Shown here one piece after another: positions 38,967 to 48,122 of a stretch of DNA of 64,000 bases. The notes below the pieces were generated by a model that saw only the letters and a program-made list of their open reading frames with translations, made no database searches and had not been told where the DNA came from. Positions within the stretch are counted from its first letter, which is position 1; each line of letters opens with the position of its first letter. Source of the stretch: JACCZX01 sp963791315 (GTDB lineage: Bacteria > Pseudomonadota > Gammaproteobacteria > Burkholderiales > Burkholderiaceae_F). The stretch lies in assembly GCA_963791315.1 (NCBI GenBank), contig CAWBRQ010000011.1:1-64000 (forward strand), in the 5' to 3' direction. The position numbers and the translations under genes were made by a program.

Positions 38967-39981
38967 TCATGCGCTCATCGCTCGCTTCAGCGCCTCGCCG
39001 ACGCGCCTGGGCCCGGGGAAGTAGTCCCACTCGAGCGCGTGTGGATATGGCGTGTCCCATCCGGTCACGCGCTCGATCGGCGTTTCCAGAGTGGTAGAAA
39101 CAGTGCTCCTGAACCAACGACATCAGCTCGGCGCCGAAACCGCTGGTGCGCGTGGCTTCATGCACGATCACGCAGCGTCCCGTTTTCTTCACCGACTCGA
39201 CGATCGTGTCGAGATCGAGTGGCCATAGGGTGAGCAGATCGATGATCTCGGCGTCGATGCCCGCTTCTGCCGCGGCAGCCTCTGCCACATAGACCATCGT
39301 GCCGTACGCAACCACGGTGAGATCGGCGCCGGCACGAAATATCTTCGCCTTGGACAGCGGCACCTTGTAATAGCCGTCGGCCACCTCGCCCAGCGGATGC
39401 TTGGACCACGGCACGATGGGCTTGTCGTGATGACCATCGAACGGGCCGTTGTAAAGCCGCTTCGGCTCCAGGAAGACCACGGGATCGTCGTCCTCGATCG
39501 CAGATATCAACAATCCCTTTGCGTCTTGCGGATTGGACGGCACCACCGTCTTTAAGCCGGATACATGCGTGAACAGCGCTTCGGGACTCTGGCTATGCGT
39601 TTGCCCGCCGTAGATGCCGCCGCCGGTGGGCATGCGCACAACGATCGGCGCCGAGAAGTCGCCCGCAGAGCGATAGCGCAAGCGTGCGGCTTCGGAAACC
39701 AGCTGGTCGTAGGCCGGATAGAAGTAATCAGCGAACTGGATCTCGGCCACCGGACGCAGCCCGTACGCGCCCATGCCGACCGCGATGCCGACGATGCCGC
39801 CTTCGGAGATCGGTGTATCGAAAACGCGCGACGTTCCGTACTTGGCCTGCAGGCCTTCGGTGCAGCGAAACACGCCGCCGAAGTAGCCGACGTCTTCGCC
39901 GAACACCACCACGTTGTTATCGCGCTCGAGCATCACGTCCATCGCCGAGCGAATCGCCTGAACCATCGTCATCGTCGCCAT
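38967..39981 (-). CDS. bkdA2: Branched-chain 2-oxoacid dehydrogenase E1 beta, frameshift near the 3' end
   Basis: About 337 aa. TMVQAIRSAMDVMLERDNNVVVFGEDVGYFGGVFR, FDTPISEGGIVGIAVGMGAYGLRPVAEIQFADY and HSQSPEALFTHVSGLKTVVPS are E1-beta signatures that build half of the thiamine-diphosphate site. The frame breaks near 39097 at EHCFYH; the other frame gives LETPIERVTGWDTPYPHA and ends ALKRAMSA at the TGA 38967-38969. Without that repair it would run on 75 codons in a wrong frame. The start is 2 bases after the bkdA1 stop. Confidence 0.85.
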
Positions 39982-39983
39982 CG

Positions 39984-41222
39984 CTATAGCCCTGCCTGCT
40001 GGCGCTGCCGGCGCAGATGCTCCGGCATTTCTTTGTAGACATCCTCGAACATCGTGGAGGCGCTCGGCAGCGGGCCGGTGGCCAACGTGCCGAAGCTCTC
40101 GGCGGTTTTCTGCGCCGCTTTCACTTCTTCTTCCAGCGCCGACTGCGTTCGCGCGTGCTCCTCATCGGACCACGCACCGATGCGAATCAGATGCTGCTTC
40201 AGGCGCTGCACCGGGTCGCCGAGAGGAAACGAAGTCCAGTCTTCGGCCGGGCGGTACTTCGACGGATCATCCGAAGTCGAATGCGCCGCTGCGCGATAGG
40301 TGATCCATTCGATCAGTGTCGGACCGAGATTGGAGCGCGCTCGCTCGATCGCCCACTGTGACGCCGCATAGACCGCGAGAAAGTCATTGCCATCGACGCG
40401 CAACGCCGGCACGCCGTAGCCGACACCGCGCGCGGCAAACGTCGTCTCGGCGCCGCCCGCGATGCTTTGAAACGAAGAAATCGCCCACTGATTGTTGACG
40501 ACGTTCAGGATCACCGGTGCGCGGTACACGGCGGCGAACGTCAGCGCGTAGTGGAAATCGCCTTCGGCCGTCGATCCGTCACCGATCCAGCCGGACGCGA
40601 TCTTGCTGTCGCCTTTGATCGCGGAGGCCATTGCCCAGCCCACGGCCTGAATGAACTGCGTGCCCAGGTTGCCGGAGATCGAAAAGAATCCGAGCTTGCG
40701 TGACGAATACATCACCGGTAGCTGCCGGCCCTTCAGTGAGTCTTTCGAATTCGACAGAATCTGACACATCATGTCGACCAGCGGCATGCCGCGCACGATC
40801 AGGTAGCCCTGCTGCCGATAGCTCGGGAAGAACATGTCGTCGGCGCCAAGCGCGAGACCCTGCGCCACGCCAAGGGCTTCTTCACCGAGGCACTGCATAT
40901 AGAACGACGCCTTTTTCTGCCGCTGCGCCAGTTGCATCCGCGTATCGAACACGCGCGTTTTCATCATCGCGCGCAGGCCCGTGCGCAGCAGCTCCACATC
41001 AACCTGCGGCACCCATGGCCCGATTGCGTTGCCGGCGTCGTCCAGCACACGCACCAGGCTGTACGCGTAATCGTGCATCTGCGCCGCTGACGCGTGCACC
41101 GGCGGGCGATCAACGCTGCCGGCGGGTGCAAGTTTCAGGTATGAGAAGTCAGGTTTGTCTCCGGGGCGTGCAGGAGGCTCCGGTACCTGCAGGGTGAGGC
41201 GGGGCGGTTCGTTCTTGCCCAT
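39984..41222 (-). CDS. bkdA1: Branched-chain 2-oxoacid dehydrogenase E1 alpha
   Basis: 412 aa, intact. The long N-terminal arm (PEPPARPGDKPDFSYLKLAPAGSVDRPPVHA) is typical of BkdA1 rather than pyruvate dehydrogenase. MMKTRVFDTRMQLAQRQKKASFYMQCLGEEA, then the thiamine-diphosphate motif GDGSTAEGDFHYALTFAAVYRAPVILNVVNNQWAIS near residues 215-250, and the phosphorylation-loop-like TYRAAAHSTSDDPSKYR. The complex oxidatively decarboxylates branched-chain 2-oxoacids. The ATG at 41222 is the first sensible start. First gene of the operon. Confidence 0.9.
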   Translation of the reverse strand: MGKNEPPRLTLQVPEPPARPGDKPDFSYLKLAPAGSVDRPPVHASAAQMHDYAYSLVRVLDDAGNAIGPWVPQVDVELLRTGLRAMMKTRVFDTRMQLAQRQKKASFYMQCLGEEALGVAQGLALGADDMFFPSYRQQGYLIVRGMPLVDMMCQILSNSKDSLKGRQLPVMYSSRKLGFFSISGNLGTQFIQAVGWAMASAIKGDSKIASGWIGDGSTAEGDFHYALTFAAVYRAPVILNVVNNQWAISSFQSIAGGAETTFAARGVGYGVPALRVDGNDFLAVYAASQWAIERARSNLGPTLIEWITYRAAAHSTSDDPSKYRPAEDWTSFPLGDPVQRLKQHLIRIGAWSDEEHARTQSALEEEVKAAQKTAESFGTLATGPLPSASTMFEDVYKEMPEHLRRQRQQAGL

Positions 41223-41491
41223 TCGATTGTTGTCTCCAAAACTTGTGGTTCTGGTTGATATGCGGCGGCTTCGCGGGTAGCGAATCAAGCAAGCCAGCAA
41301 GTGGCAAGCCGGCCGCTTGAGCGTGGCGCGGTAGGCAGTGTGCACCACTTACCGTTCAGCGGTCGAGCGCAGCTCCGCCAAGACGCTTGATGGTGATTTT
41401 CAGGAGAATGGTTCGCGCGGCTTGCCGACTGCTCAAGCGCGGAACACATCGAGTGTTTCTGCCGCTGTTTAGAACGGCCGGCAGTGCTTGC

Positions 41492-41719
41492 TTATCTGGG
41501 CGTGCGTGCGTCTTCTGATGCCGCTTTTGCAACCGCCGGCGCCTGCTGCAGGCGCTCAACAAGGTCGGCAGTCACGAGCTCTGCGGTCATTGCTGCGAGT
41601 TTCATGCGCATCAGGACTGCATACACGGTCCGGCTGTGGCCGCGCGCCGTCAGACGGTCGAGCTCGCACGCGAGGCGTTCGACGTCTTTGCACAGCTGAA
41701 TGATTCGATCCGAAATCAT
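41492..41719 (-). CDS. Small helical protein, uncertain
   Basis: 75 aa from ATG 41719, ISDRIIQLCKDVERLACELDRL then AVLMRMKLAAMTAELVTADLVERLQQA. It has amphipathic helices and a normal residue mix, unlike most small open frames here. No SD is clear and no family is recognised, so it could be a chance frame. Confidence 0.35.
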   Translation of the reverse strand: MISDRIIQLCKDVERLACELDRLTARGHSRTVYAVLMRMKLAAMTAELVTADLVERLQQAPAVAKAASEDARTPR

Positions 41720-42020
41720 TACCAATCGCTACGGCATTCGAATTGGTGCCGCCTGTTCAATCGATGCGATGCCAGTGTGTCGTTGTTCCATGCTTGCAAT
41801 TGCGTCGATAAGCAAGGGATTCGAATGCACCAAAAAGCGGGGGATTCGGGCGCGTCTTCCGCCGTCCCATCAACCTACGTTTTAGACGTGGCAAGCGAGT
41901 TGGCACGCGCTTTTAGGGGGCCAAAACGTCCATAGCCCATGGGTTCCCCGCTAATGGCGCGGGCGACCACAACCGCTTATATTGAAGCGTGCCGTGTCGA
42001 CACGCCTTGGAGGAGGAGCT
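41720..42020. other. Gene-free stretch upstream of aapJ
   Basis: About 300 bases that should hold the aap promoter. At 41900-41914 there is TTGGCACGCGCTTTTA: the -24 half matches sigma-54 well, but the -12 half lacks the GC, so it is a weak candidate. The SD GGAGGAG stands just before ATG 42021. Confidence 0.4.
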
Positions 42021-43055
42021 ATGCAACAAAAATCTGCAAAGAAATGGATTACCGGTGCTGCCGTGTTACTGGTGGCGGCGGTCAGTCTCCCGGCATACGC
42101 CGGCAAGACGCTGGATACGATGAAGCAGCGCGGAGCGCTCGTCTGCGGGGTCAATGTTGGCCTGGCCGGCTTCTCCGCTGCCGACAGCCAGGGAAACTGG
42201 ACCGGCCTCGACGTCGATATTTGCAAAGCGTTGGCCGCTTCTGTGCTGAGCGATGCGAACAAGGTGAAGTGGGTGCCACTGACGGCGCAGGCCCGGTTTA
42301 CTGCACTGCAGTCGGGCGAGGTCGACATTCTGTCGCGTAACACCACCTGGACGCTGACCCGTGATGCGTCGCTCGGACTCGATTTTGTCGGCGTCACCTA
42401 CTACGACGGCCAGGGCTTCATGGTGCCGAAGAAGACGAAGATCACCAGTTCAAAGAGCCTGAAGGGGGTGGATGTCTGCGTGCAGTCGGGTACCACGACC
42501 GAGAAGAACCTGAACGACTACAACAGAAGCAATGACTTGAAAATGAAGCCGGTGGTGTTCGAAGGCTTCGAAGCGTCGGTCAAGGCGTTTTTCTCAGGTC
42601 GCTGCCAGGCCTACACGACCGACGCCTCGGGCATGGCGTCGATTCGCAACAAGGAAGCAAGCAACCCCGACGACTACGTAATCCTGCCCGAACTGATTTC
42701 GAAGGAGCCGCTCGGACCGGCAGTGCGCCGCGGTGACGACGAATGGTTCGCCATTGCCAAGTGGGTGGTCTTTGCCTTGATCGAAGCCGAGGAATACGGG
42801 ATCACGCAAGCCAATGTCGACAAGATGAAGGCGAGCACCGACCCGGGCGTGCAACGCATCCTCGGCACCGGAGAGGATATGGGCAAGCTGCTTGGCCTCG
42901 ACAAAGAGTGGGCGTACCGCGCGATCAAGGCGGTGGGCAACTATGGCGAGATCTTCGAGCGCAACGTGGGACCGAACTCCCCGCTGAAGCTGCCGCGCGG
43001 GCTCAACAACTTGTGGAACAAGGGCGGAATCATGTACGCGCCGCCTATTCGGTAA
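42021..43055 (+). CDS. aapJ: General L-amino acid ABC transporter, periplasmic binding protein AapJ
   Basis: 344 aa. Sec signal 1-27 (LPAYAG). Then LDTMKQRGALVCGVNVGLAGFSAADSQGNWTGLDVDICKALAASV, FTALQSGEVDILSRNTTWTLTRD, VCVQSGTTTEKNLNDY and AYTTDASGMASIRNKE, the AapJ pattern. Strong SD GGAGGAG. It delivers a broad range of L-amino acids to AapQM. First of four genes; a hairpin separates it from aapQ. Confidence 0.95.
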   Translation: MQQKSAKKWITGAAVLLVAAVSLPAYAGKTLDTMKQRGALVCGVNVGLAGFSAADSQGNWTGLDVDICKALAASVLSDANKVKWVPLTAQARFTALQSGEVDILSRNTTWTLTRDASLGLDFVGVTYYDGQGFMVPKKTKITSSKSLKGVDVCVQSGTTTEKNLNDYNRSNDLKMKPVVFEGFEASVKAFFSGRCQAYTTDASGMASIRNKEASNPDDYVILPELISKEPLGPAVRRGDDEWFAIAKWVVFALIEAEEYGITQANVDKMKASTDPGVQRILGTGEDMGKLLGLDKEWAYRAIKAVGNYGEIFERNVGPNSPLKLPRGLNNLWNKGGIMYAPPIR

Positions 43056-43087
43056 ATAAGCGCTAACGGATTGCGTTCGGGCTTGAA

Positions 43088-43114
43088 CCTCCCTCGTTTG
43101 CCAAGCGAGGGAGG
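43088..43114 (+). promoter_or_regulatory. Hairpin between aapJ and aapQ that contains the aapQ SD
   Basis: CCTCCCTCG (43088-43096) pairs with CGAGGGAGG (43106-43114); three further pairs inside leave a 3-base loop GCC. ACTTTTC follows. The 3' arm includes GGAGG, the SD of aapQ (ATG 43123). The stem can both stabilise the aapJ message 3' end and limit aapQ translation or transcription. Confidence 0.65.
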
Positions 43115-43122
43115 ACTTTTCA

Positions 43123-44313
43123 ATGGCTGACAGAGCTTCGCCGAAACCCGTGCCGAAACGGCGCAGTTGGTCGTGGCGTAGCCAGGCTTTCCGCGGCGTC
43201 GTCTACCAGGTACTTGCGGTCAGCGTCATCGCGCTTGTGGCGTGGTTTCTGACGTCGAACACGCTGACCAATCTGCGTATCCGCGGCATTCAAAGTGGCT
43301 TCGACTTCCTGATCCAGCCGGCCGGCTTTGGAATCGGTGAGAGCGTGATTGAGTTCGACTCGAGCAACCCGTACTGGAAGGCGTTTCTGGTTGGACTGAC
43401 CAACACGTTACGCGTAGCGATCATCGGCATTCTGATCTCAACCGTGCTGGGAACAGCGATCGGCATCGGCCGTTTGTCGCGCAATTTTCTGCTGCGCGCG
43501 GTGTGCGCAGCGTATGTCGAGTTGTTCCGCAATATTCCGGTGCTGTTGCAGTTGTTGACGTGGTACCTGTTGCTGAACGAACTGCTGCCACCGGTGAGCG
43601 AGGCGTTGCATCCCGCACCGGGGATGTACCTGTCCAAAGGCGGGTTCGCCTTTCCGGTGCCGGTGTGGGCACCAGGATTCGGACTGATACTGGCGGGTGC
43701 GATGGCTGGCGCTGCATTAGCGTGGCTTTACCGTCGCTGGGCGTACACGCAATTCACGCTAACCGGGCATGCACGCCCCATGTTCTGGCCGGCGGTGGCG
43801 ATCATCGTTGTCGGTGTAGCCGCCGGCTGGTTTGCCGCCGGCATGCCGACCGCGCTCGACATGCCCGAGAAGACCGAATTCAACGTGGTTGGAGGCGGCG
43901 CGGTGACGCCGGAGTTTCTGGCACTGACGCTAGGGCTGGCGATCTACACGGCGGCGTTCATTGCCGAGATCGTGCGTTCGGGCATTCAGGCCGTTCCGTG
44001 GGGGCAAATCGAAGCCGCTAGCTCGCTGGGCCTGAGCCGGAACCGGCAACTGAAGCTCGTGTTATTGCCGCAGGCACTGCGGGTGATCATTCCGCCATTG
44101 ACGAATCAATACCTGAACCTCACCAAGAACTCGTCGTTGGCGGTCGCGATTGGTTATCCCGACCTGGTGTCAATTTCCAACACCACGCTGAACCAGACTG
44201 GTCGCGCGGTCGAGTGCATCACGATCATCATGGCGGTGTACCTGACGCTGTCGCTTTCGACGGCGGCGCTTATGAACTGGTACAACGCGCGCGCCGCAAT
44301 CAAGGAACGATGA
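43123..44313 (+). CDS. aapQ: General L-amino acid ABC transporter permease AapQ
   Basis: 396 aa with about eight membrane helices. The long N-terminal part, LLRAVCAAYVELFRNIPVLLQLLTWYLL, then an insert of about 120 residues before the EAA loop, AAFIAEIVRSGIQAVPWGQIEAASSLGLSRNRQLKLVLLPQALRVIIPPL. NSSLAVAIGYPDLV near the end is typical. It pairs with AapM as a heterodimer in the inner membrane. Stop overlaps aapM by ATGA. Confidence 0.95.
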   Translation: MADRASPKPVPKRRSWSWRSQAFRGVVYQVLAVSVIALVAWFLTSNTLTNLRIRGIQSGFDFLIQPAGFGIGESVIEFDSSNPYWKAFLVGLTNTLRVAIIGILISTVLGTAIGIGRLSRNFLLRAVCAAYVELFRNIPVLLQLLTWYLLLNELLPPVSEALHPAPGMYLSKGGFAFPVPVWAPGFGLILAGAMAGAALAWLYRRWAYTQFTLTGHARPMFWPAVAIIVVGVAAGWFAAGMPTALDMPEKTEFNVVGGGAVTPEFLALTLGLAIYTAAFIAEIVRSGIQAVPWGQIEAASSLGLSRNRQLKLVLLPQALRVIIPPLTNQYLNLTKNSSLAVAIGYPDLVSISNTTLNQTGRAVECITIIMAVYLTLSLSTAALMNWYNARAAIKER

Positions 44314-45431
44314 GCGCAGCCAGTTCAGCAGGGGTCTTTGCGCCTGTCGCCGCACGCCCGGCACCGGTAGTGACGCGCGGCGTGCTGGGTTGGGTCCGGC
44401 GCAACTTGTTTGCCGGCCCTGGCAGTGCGGTCGCGACGCTGACCGTCATCGCCGCATTGTTCTACTTCGTCCCTGGGATCATCGACTGGGCAGTCATCAA
44501 TGCGGTCACACGACCCGATGTCGCCGCGTGCCGCGTGCTCGACGGCGCCGGTGCGTGCTGGGGAGTGATCGTAGAGAAGTACCGATTGATTCTGTTCGGC
44601 CGCTATCCGTATGACGAGCAATGGCGGCCACTGGTCGCAACGGTTCTGATGGTTGCGATGCTGGTAGCCAGCTGCACGCGTCCGTTATGGAGTCGGTGGT
44701 TGCTCGTTGCGTGGATGGTCGTGTTCGCGGCGTTCTTCGTCCTGATGCGCGGCGGCGTATTGGGTTTGTCTGCTGTCGAGACCGACCGATGGGGTGGATT
44801 GCCGCTGACGCTGCTGCTCTCCACGATCGGCATTGCTGCCGCGTTCCCGATCGCCGTTCTGGTCGCACTGGGGCGGCGTTCGCACCTGCCCGCGCTCCGC
44901 ACAATCTGCATCGTGTATGTCGAGTTGATTCGCGGCGTGCCACTGATCTCGGTGTTGTTCATGGCGTCGTTCATGTTTCCGCTGTTCTTGCCGCAAGGGG
45001 TCACGATCAACGTGTTGGTGCGCGTGCTGGTCGGCATCACGCTGTTCGCGGCGGCGTATCTGGCCGAGGTCGTGCGCGGCGGCTTGCAGGCGATTCCGCG
45101 GGGACAACACGAGGCGGCCGCCTCGCTTGGCCTGTCCTATTGGCAGACGCAGCGCAAGATCATCCTGCCGCAGGCGCTGCGACTGGTGGTCCCTTCGATC
45201 ATGAACAGTTTCATCAGCACGTTCAAGGACACATCGCTTGTCACAATCGTCAGTCTTTACGAGTTGACCGGCTCGGTCACGCTGGCGCTTGCCGGCGACT
45301 CGAACTGGCGACCCTTCTTCGTCGAGGCGTACCTTTTTATCGCCGCGATCTACTGGACCTTCTGCTTCGCGATGTCGCGTTATAGCCAGTGGGTGGAGCA
45401 GCATCTGAACGTCGGCAATAAGCGAGCATGA
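44310..45431 (+). CDS. aapM: General L-amino acid ABC transporter permease AapM
   Basis: 373 aa from ATG 44310 (ATGA with aapQ). VYVELIRGVPLISVLFMASFMFPLFLP, AAYLAEVVRGGLQAIPRGQHEAAASLGLSYWQTQRKIILPQALRLVVPS (EAA loop) and FKDTSLVTIVSLYELTGS are diagnostic. A Cys-containing periplasmic loop (RPDVAACRVLDGAGACWG) is also seen in AapM. Stop overlaps aapP by ATGA. Confidence 0.95.
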   Translation: MSAASSAGVFAPVAARPAPVVTRGVLGWVRRNLFAGPGSAVATLTVIAALFYFVPGIIDWAVINAVTRPDVAACRVLDGAGACWGVIVEKYRLILFGRYPYDEQWRPLVATVLMVAMLVASCTRPLWSRWLLVAWMVVFAAFFVLMRGGVLGLSAVETDRWGGLPLTLLLSTIGIAAAFPIAVLVALGRRSHLPALRTICIVYVELIRGVPLISVLFMASFMFPLFLPQGVTINVLVRVLVGITLFAAAYLAEVVRGGLQAIPRGQHEAAASLGLSYWQTQRKIILPQALRLVVPSIMNSFISTFKDTSLVTIVSLYELTGSVTLALAGDSNWRPFFVEAYLFIAAIYWTFCFAMSRYSQWVEQHLNVGNKRA

Positions 45432-46183
45432 GCCCAATGACCCTGTCCGAGCCGATCATCACTTTCGAGAAGGTCAACAAGTGGTTCGCACAGTTTCACG
45501 TGCTACGCGACATCGACCTCATCGTCGGCTCGGGCGAGCGCATCGTGATCTGCGGTCCTTCGGGTTCCGGCAAATCCACGCTGATCCGGTGCATCAACCG
45601 TCTGGAGGAGCATCAGGAAGGCCGCCTGGTCGTCGATGGCGTCGAGCTTGCCGACGACGTCAAGGCGATTGAAGCGATTCGTCGCAAGGTCGGTATGGTG
45701 TTTCAGCAGTTCAATCTATTTCCGCACCTGACCGTGCTCGAGAATCTGACACTGGCGCCGATGTGGGTCACAGCGGTGCCACAAAAAGAGGCTGAGGAAC
45801 GGGCGATGGCCCAACTGACACGCGTTCGGATCGCCGAGCAGGCGCAGAAATACCCGATGCAGCTATCGGGCGGTCAGCAGCAACGCGTCGCGATCGCACG
45901 TTCGCTTTGCCTGACGCCCAAGATCATGCTGTTCGACGAGCCCACGTCGGCGCTGGACCCGGAGATGATCAAGGAGGTACTCGACGTGATCATCGAGCTC
46001 GCAGAGCAGGGAATGACGATGATTTGCGTCACGCACGAGATGGGTTTCGCCAAATCGGTCGCCGACCGCGTGATCTTCATGGACATGGGCCAGATCGTCG
46101 AGCAAAACACGCCCGAGGAATTCTTCAGTCACCCGAAGAACGAACGGACGCGCGACTTTCTTTCAAAGATCCTGAGTCATTGA
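45428..46183 (+). CDS. aapP: General L-amino acid ABC transporter ATPase AapP
   Basis: 251 aa. Walker A CGPSGSGKSTLIRCINRLE, Q-loop VGMVFQQFNLFPHLTVLENL, signature [15 protein letters not shown], Walker B IMLFDEPTSALDPEM and the switch His in VTHEMGFAKSVADRV. It drives import through AapQM at the inner face of the membrane. Last gene of the aap operon. Confidence 0.95.
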   Translation: MSPMTLSEPIITFEKVNKWFAQFHVLRDIDLIVGSGERIVICGPSGSGKSTLIRCINRLEEHQEGRLVVDGVELADDVKAIEAIRRKVGMVFQQFNLFPHLTVLENLTLAPMWVTAVPQKEAEERAMAQLTRVRIAEQAQKYPMQLSGGQQQRVAIARSLCLTPKIMLFDEPTSALDPEMIKEVLDVIIELAEQGMTMICVTHEMGFAKSVADRVIFMDMGQIVEQNTPEEFFSHPKNERTRDFLSKILSH

Positions 46184-46296
46184 CCGTGCTCGACCGCGAA
46201 CGCGCCAGAAACTAGAGCGTAGGGGCAGGTGCGCTTGCCTGATTGCGGGCTACGCACTGGAACTCCATGTCAGAAGATTGGGTGCCCGAGCTCTGA

Positions 46297-46530
46297 TTAG
46301 CGCGCGTTCGACGGAACCATTAGCTTGTTCTTGGCGGCGCAGTGCCGGTACGCATCTTGATACAGCCGCGCTTTCAGGGCGCTGCTCGAATAGTCCGTAA
46401 ATCGTCCGAGGTTACCGACCCGGTAGGTGTCCGGACCGATTTCCACGATGCCATCGGCGCTGGTGGTGGAGGCACAGCCGGCGATCAGGCCGAAGGAAAT
46501 CAAGACAGTGGCAGCCATGAGCTTTTGCAT
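46297..46530 (-). CDS. Small lipoprotein
   Basis: 77 aa. The signal MQKLMAATVLISFGLIAGC carries a lipobox (LIAGC). The mature part holds VEIGPDTYRVGNLGRFTDYSSSALKARLYQDAYRHCAAKNKLMVP, the layout of small conserved lipoproteins of unknown function in proteobacteria. It follows the aap operon convergently. Confidence 0.7.
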   Translation of the reverse strand: MQKLMAATVLISFGLIAGCASTTSADGIVEIGPDTYRVGNLGRFTDYSSSALKARLYQDAYRHCAAKNKLMVPSNAR

Positions 46531-46679
46531 TTAGAGGCCCTATGCGGTTACGCCAGATCTGGCGCGAAGAAGCGCGGGCTAAAGAGCCGCGTTACGAACA
46601 ACTTAACGCGGTCAGTCGGCTGTCTTCTGTCGATTACCGTTGGCGCGCCAATGCTTTTGCGCCGATCGGAAGGCTCAAG

Positions 46680-46885
46680 TTACGGACGAATTCGGACGTG
46701 CTTTCGCTCGCGGCGCAGTGACGGGCGCCTGATGCGAATCACGACGAAAACAGCAATCACAGCGACGAGCAGCACAACCTCCCAGATGGCATGAAGATGC
46801 GGTTCGGGCGCGTCATGCCCCGGATGAGCCATTGCCGAGATCAGGTGAAACAAGACCAGCAAGAAACAAGGCGACCGCGACTCAT
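46680..46885 (-). CDS. Mini UreJ/HupE-like membrane protein at the end of the urease operon (probable frameshift)
   Basis: The ATG at 46885 overlaps the ureG stop (ATGA). After MSRGRLV a one-base shift near 46865 leads to LLVLFHLISAMA|HPGHDAPEPHLH, a signal peptide followed by the AHPGHD start found in mature HupE/UreJ nickel-permease proteins. Only one more helix (WEVVLLVAVIAVFVVIRI) and an Arg-rich tail follow, so it is far shorter than HupE/UreJ (about 190 aa). Possibly a nickel-handling remnant or a distinct small protein. Confidence 0.5.
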
Positions 46886-47478
46886 AGCATTCCTTCGGTT
46901 TCAATGAACTTGACGATGGTGTCCACGCCTTGCCCGGTCTTCAGGTTCGAGAACACGAACGGCCGCTCGTTGCGCATCTTCTTGGCATCGCGGTCCATCA
47001 CCTCGAGTGAGGCGCCGACCATCGGCGCGAGGTCGATCTTGTTGATGATCAGCAGGTCGCTCTTGGTGATGCCGGGGCCGCCTTTGCGCGGAATCTTGTC
47101 GCCGGCGGCGACGTCGATCACGTAGAGCGTCAGGTCGGACAGTTCGGGGCTGAACGTCGCGGCGAGGTTGTCGCCGCCGGATTCGATCAGGATCAGATCG
47201 AGATTGGGAAAGCGCTTGTCGAGCCGCGCGACTGCTTCGAGGTTGATCGATGCGTCTTCGCGGATGGCAGTGTGCGGGCAGCCGCCTGTCTCGACGCCGA
47301 TGATTCGCTCGGGCGCCAGCGCCTGGTTGCGCACGAGGAACTGTGCGTCTTCTTCGGTGTAGATGTCGTTGGTCACGGCGGCGATGTTGTACTTGTCGCG
47401 CAGCGAGCGGCACAGCGACAACATCAGCGCGGTCTTGCCCGAACCGACCGGACCGCCGATTCCGACTCTGAGCGTCAT
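46882..47478 (-). CDS. ureG: Urease accessory GTPase UreG
   Basis: 198 aa. The P-loop GGPVGSGKTALMLSL is near residue 9, the metal site CPHT near 68, and ESGGDNLAATFSPELSDL plus NKIDLAPMVGA complete the GTPase motifs. UreG hydrolyses GTP as nickel is passed to urease with UreF, UreD and UreE. Start overlaps the ureF stop. Confidence 0.97.
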   Translation of the reverse strand: MTLRVGIGGPVGSGKTALMLSLCRSLRDKYNIAAVTNDIYTEEDAQFLVRNQALAPERIIGVETGGCPHTAIREDASINLEAVARLDKRFPNLDLILIESGGDNLAATFSPELSDLTLYVIDVAAGDKIPRKGGPGITKSDLLIINKIDLAPMVGASLEVMDRDAKKMRNERPFVFSNLKTGQGVDTIVKFIETEGML

Positions 47479-48122
47479 GATCTGAACAATCTGGAGTATT
47501 GCGTTTCGTGTTTAGAAGAAAGAACGGCGTAGCCCGGCGCGAAGCTGCCGATGTCTTCGTCGCGCAAGGCGATCGCCTGGCTGACGACGCCTGGGATTCG
47601 GTTTGCAAGCGACAGCAAGATTCGCTGCCCGTCGGTCTGGCCGAGCGGTACGGCTTTCACCGCCGCCATCACCTGGTTTTCGAGCCATGACCATAGGTAT
47701 GCCTGCAGCGCTTCGTGCGCGTCGATCCGCCATGCATTGACGGCGGCTGCAAAGGCTGCCGGGAACGACGGCTCATCGAACGCCAGCGGGTCGACGTCGA
47801 GGCTCGGCAAAAGGCGATTCAACGAATATCCCATTTGCACAGTCTCGGCACGCAGCTCGGCGGTCTCGCGGTTTGCCAGGAAAAATGAGTTCAGCGCTTC
47901 GATGTCGGAAGGGTTGTTGATCATGCGAAATAGCACCGGCGCTTCCATGCGCGCCATCGAAAACTCGAGCACGTCGCCAATCCACAGCTCCGCGCTCGCG
48001 GCGTTCGTGACGATGCCGACGTCGATTGCCGCTTCCAGCCCCTGCGAATAGCTGTAGGCGCCCACTGGCAAGGTCGGGCTCGCGAGTTGTAGCAGGCGCA
48101 CGAGGCTAGTGTTCGTGGTCAT
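47475..48122 (-). CDS. ureF: Urease accessory protein UreF
   Basis: 215 aa, all-helical. LLQLASPTLPVGAYSYSQGLEAAID near the start and DARRE-like ETAELRAETVQMGYSLNRLLPSL, then WSWLENQVMAAVKAVPLGQTDGQRIL are family typical. UreF links UreD and UreG on the apo-urease and acts as the fidelity factor for the GTPase. Start overlaps the ureE stop, stop overlaps ureG. Confidence 0.95.
   Translation of the reverse strand: MTTNTSLVRLLQLASPTLPVGAYSYSQGLEAAIDVGIVTNAASAELWIGDVLEFSMARMEAPVLFRMINNPSDIEALNSFFLANRETAELRAETVQMGYSLNRLLPSLDVDPLAFDEPSFPAAFAAAVNAWRIDAHEALQAYLWSWLENQVMAAVKAVPLGQTDGQRILLSLANRIPGVVSQAIALRDEDIGSFAPGYAVLSSKHETQYSRLFRS

Noticed and set aside
41900..41914. Possible sigma-54 element before aapJ
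   Set aside because: The -24 half fits (TTGGCAC) but the -12 half is TTTTA and lacks the required GC.
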